16,583 nucleotides of DNA from CAZMGG01 sp964565715 (lineage in GTDB: Bacteria > Planctomycetota > UBA1135 > UBA2386). The stretch covers positions 1 to 16,583 of the forward strand of contig CAZMGG010000124.1 in assembly GCA_964565715.1 (NCBI GenBank), in the 5' to 3' direction. The translations under genes and the position numbers were made by a program. The notes beneath the pieces were generated by a model. It had not been told where the DNA came from. It saw nothing but the letters and a program-made list of their open reading frames with translations, and searched no databases. Of this stretch, positions 14,581-16,583 are shown piece by piece. Positions within the stretch are counted from its first letter, which is position 1. Each line of letters starts with the position of its first letter.

Positions 14581-16583
14581 TCACCGCCCCACCAGCAGCG
14601 GCGTGAAGTAGCGGTAGTAGACCTCCAGGCAGAGCACGCACATCGCCGTCGTGTAGGAACGGTCGCGATCGGTGTCGCCGGCGTAGCGGGCGTAGACGTC
14701 GATCGGCGCGAACGAGCCGTCCTCGGACTGCGCAGCCGGCAGCAGTTCGCGCAGCACCGCGTTCCAGCGCTGCCAGCTCTCGCCGCCGGCCAGGAAGCAG
14801 CAGAGGCTGCCGTAGTACCAGAAGTAGACGTTGCCCGCGCCCTGCAGCACGAAGTCGTCGTCGCGGTAGCGCCGGTAGTCGCTGGGCCGCCGTTCGACGG
14901 TGTAGCCGAGCGCCGTGCGCACCCGTTCGTCGTCGGCGGGCACGCCCAGCAGCATCAGGCCGAAGGCGGCGGCCGGCGTCGACGCCGGCAGCGTCGGCCA
15001 GGCCGAGCGCAGGCGGCTCGGCTTCTGGTTGTAGCGGAACCAGCCGTTCTCGGCGTCGAACGACTGCTCGAGGTACTCGCGGGCCCGGGTCAGCGAGTCG
15101 GCCGGCACGTCGAGGCCGGCGAGCCGCGCCGATTCGAGCGCCATGATCATCCACGCCGAGATCGAGACGCGGGCGTAGTCGTCCTCGCGCTCGAGCCCCG
15201 GCGAGAAGTAGCCCCAGCCGCCGCGGTTGCGCCGGTCGCGGCGCGGCCCCTGGTTCTGCACGATCCACGCCACGGCGCGCTCGGCCGGCCCGCGCAGCAC
15301 CGGGTCCTTGGTGATGCCGTAGCACTCGGTGATGGCGTAGGTGGCGATGCCGTGCCCATAGGCCGACGACGGGCCGAACGCGCCGTTGCGGTCCTGCTGG
15401 TCCAGCAGGTACTGCAGCGCGCGGCGGACGTGGTCGGACCACTCGGTGCCCGAACGATGGGTGTGGCCGGCGCCGAGGAACGCCAGCACGCACAGCGCCG
15501 ACTTGCCGATCTGCACCTGGCCGTACTTCTCGTCGAACAGCTCGGCGCTGCCCCAGGAGCCGTCGCGGTTCTGGATGCGGGCCAGATAGGCGAGGCCCAG
15601 GCCCACCGCGCGCTCGGTGGCCGCCGTGCCGCCGTAGTGCTCGAGGGCCTGCACCTTGGCCGGACCGAAGCGGTTGCTGTAGGCGGATGGCGCCGCGGCC
15701 ACCGGCGGCAGGGCCGGCAGCGCGGCCCGGCGCGGCGCCTGGGCCAGCAACGACGGCGGCAGGCGCAGGTCGCCGCTGGCGATGCCGGTGCGCGGGGTCA
15801 ACGCGGCGGCGGCGAGCGGTTCGGCGGCCGGCCGCCGGGGCCCGAGCACCGGCAGCGGTGCGGGCTGCGGCGCCGGCCGGCCGGGCGGCACGCTGCCCGA
15901 CACAGCAGCGGGCGGGGTGCCCCGCGGGTCGCGCAGGGCCACCACCGCCGGCGCCGTCCGGCGGCCGGTCGGCGCGGGCAGGGGCGAGTTGGCCTGGGTC
16001 GGCGGTTCGCTGCGAGGCCGCACCGCCGCGAGTCCGCTCGGCGGCGGTCCGGGCAAAGCCGTGGGTTGCCCGGCCACCGCCGGTGACGGCCGCGACACCG
16101 GCACGCCGCCGGGCTGCGGCAACGTGGTGGCGGGCAGCGGCCGCGGCACCGCGGTGGCAGGTGCCGGTGCCGCCTGGGCGGTCGCCGGCGCGGCCACCGG
16201 AGCATGGTCCGGGGCATCGCGCAGGCTCGGGCTGGCGGCAGGCTGCGGCGAACGCGCCACCGGCAGCGCCGCCGGCAGGCCAGCGGGCGTCGGCAACGGC
16301 GGCGCCACCCGGTCGGCCGCGGCCACGCCGGCTGCCGGCGGCTGCGGCGTCGCCTCGGGACCGGTCACCGCAGCACCCTCGGCCCGCGCCGGTACCAGCA
16401 CGGCCGCGGCCGGAGCGGCGAGGCCGGTGACCGCGGGCGCCGGTTGCGGCGGCGGACCGGGATCGGCGCCGGCGCGCAGCGCCTCGCTGGCGGCCGGCAC
16501 CGGTTCGCGCAGGGCCACGGCGGCGGGCGCCGCGGCCGCCGGCTGCCGCACCCCGGCGTCCGCCAGCGCCGGCAGGACCGGCG
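14581..16583 (-). CDS. Prenyltransferase/squalene-oxidase-repeat (alpha/alpha toroid) protein with long Pro/Ala region, N-terminus beyond window
   Basis: About 666 residues are visible and the frame is open to the window end, so the N-terminus is missing; a GTG at 16551 is possible but not supported by a ribosome site. The first 300 or so visible residues (16583 to about 15690) are almost only Pro, Ala, Arg, Val, Leu and Gly and should be disordered. The C-terminal 350 residues form an alpha/alpha-toroid of the squalene-cyclase/prenyltransferase repeat type. They contain QNRDGSWG (15553-15573, a QW-type Q-x-x-x-G-x-W motif), QDRNGAFG, NRGGWGYF, DAENGWFRYN and SEDGSFAP. The catalytic DxDD of squalene-hopene cyclases is not seen, so it is more likely a binding or structural protein than a cyclase. 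Proteins with this domain are common in planctomycetes. It heads the visible minus-strand run ending with the HIT gene. Confidence 0.88.
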   Translation of the reverse strand, partial: PVLPALADAGVRQPAAAAPAAVALREPVPAASEALRAGADPGPPPQPAPAVTGLAAPAAAVLVPARAEGAAVTGPEATPQPPAAGVAAADRVAPPLPTPAGLPAALPVARSPQPAASPSLRDAPDHAPVAAPATAQAAPAPATAVPRPLPATTLPQPGGVPVSRPSPAVAGQPTALPGPPPSGLAAVRPRSEPPTQANSPLPAPTGRRTAPAVVALRDPRGTPPAAVSGSVPPGRPAPQPAPLPVLGPRRPAAEPLAAAALTPRTGIASGDLRLPPSLLAQAPRRAALPALPPVAAAPSAYSNRFGPAKVQALEHYGGTAATERAVGLGLAYLARIQNRDGSWGSAELFDEKYGQVQIGKSALCVLAFLGAGHTHRSGTEWSDHVRRALQYLLDQQDRNGAFGPSSAYGHGIATYAITECYGITKDPVLRGPAERAVAWIVQNQGPRRDRRNRGGWGYFSPGLEREDDYARVSISAWMIMALESARLAGLDVPADSLTRAREYLEQSFDAENGWFRYNQKPSRLRSAWPTLPASTPAAAFGLMLLGVPADDERVRTALGYTVERRPSDYRRYRDDDFVLQGAGNVYFWYYGSLCCFLAGGESWQRWNAVLRELLPAAQSEDGSFAPIDVYARYAGDTDRDRSYTTAMCVLCLEVYYRYFTPLLVGR
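15690..16583 (-). repeat. Low-complexity Pro/Ala-rich coding region
   Basis: About 298 codons code for irregular Pro/Ala-rich sequence with recurring short phrases such as PAP, ALR-P and RP-P-A-A. There is no exact long tandem repeat. On the protein level it looks like a long disordered tether or a periplasm-spanning segment in front of the toroid domain. Confidence 0.6.

Noticed and set aside
14860..14872. DDD in the toroid protein (YRDDDF) as a squalene-cyclase DxDD catalytic motif
   Set aside because: It lacks the DxDDTA-type context of squalene-hopene cyclases and lies close to the C-terminal end of the domain.

Overview
This is a very GC-rich bacterial window (over 70% G+C by eye). Most long antisense frames stay open, so genes were picked on family motifs, ribosome binding sites and gene packing rather than on frame length. 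The gene set suggests a member of the Planctomycetota or a similar deep-branching Gram-negative lineage. It is rich in secreted or lipid-anchored TPR and HEAT proteins, encodes a divergent DXS, a secreted SSP411/DUF255 protein, and a squalene-cyclase-like alpha/alpha-toroid protein with a huge Pro/Ala tract. That assignment is inference; there is no rRNA or other decisive marker here.

Layout. Positions 1-4363 hold a tightly packed minus-strand block. Reading in the direction of transcription it contains a secreted HEAT-like protein (4363-3566), a membrane-anchored coiled-coil protein of unknown function (3500-2373), a farnesyl/geranylgeranyl diphosphate synthase ispA (2376-1441, 4-bp GTGA overlap) and dxs (from 1432, TTG start, cut by the window edge). 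ispA and dxs supply isoprenoid precursors and prenyl diphosphates by the MEP route. Upstream lies a 756-residue TPR lipoprotein with a C-terminal HExxH motif (6761-4491). It is preceded by about 530 bp of non-coding DNA that contains a striking 79-nt three-tier hairpin followed by a T run on the minus strand.

Positions 7293-10168 are a divergent pair: a secreted LolA-like protein on the minus strand and a TPR lipoprotein on the plus strand. Positions 10188-11423 hold a GNAT acetyltransferase (minus) and a small uncharacterised protein (plus), again divergent. Positions 11420 to the end are another minus-strand run: an alpha/alpha-toroid protein with a Pro/Ala-rich N-terminal region (cut by the window end), a membrane-anchored SRPBCC protein, a secreted SSP411/DUF255 thioredoxin-like protein, and a HIT hydrolase that overlaps it by 4 bp.

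No tRNA, rRNA, CRISPR array, insertion sequence or phage gene was seen. The window looks like ordinary chromosomal backbone with a high share of lineage-specific envelope proteins. The points most worth following up are the nested hairpin at 7132-7210, the TPR protein with a putative zinc-protease motif, and the unknown membrane protein coupled to ispA-dxs.
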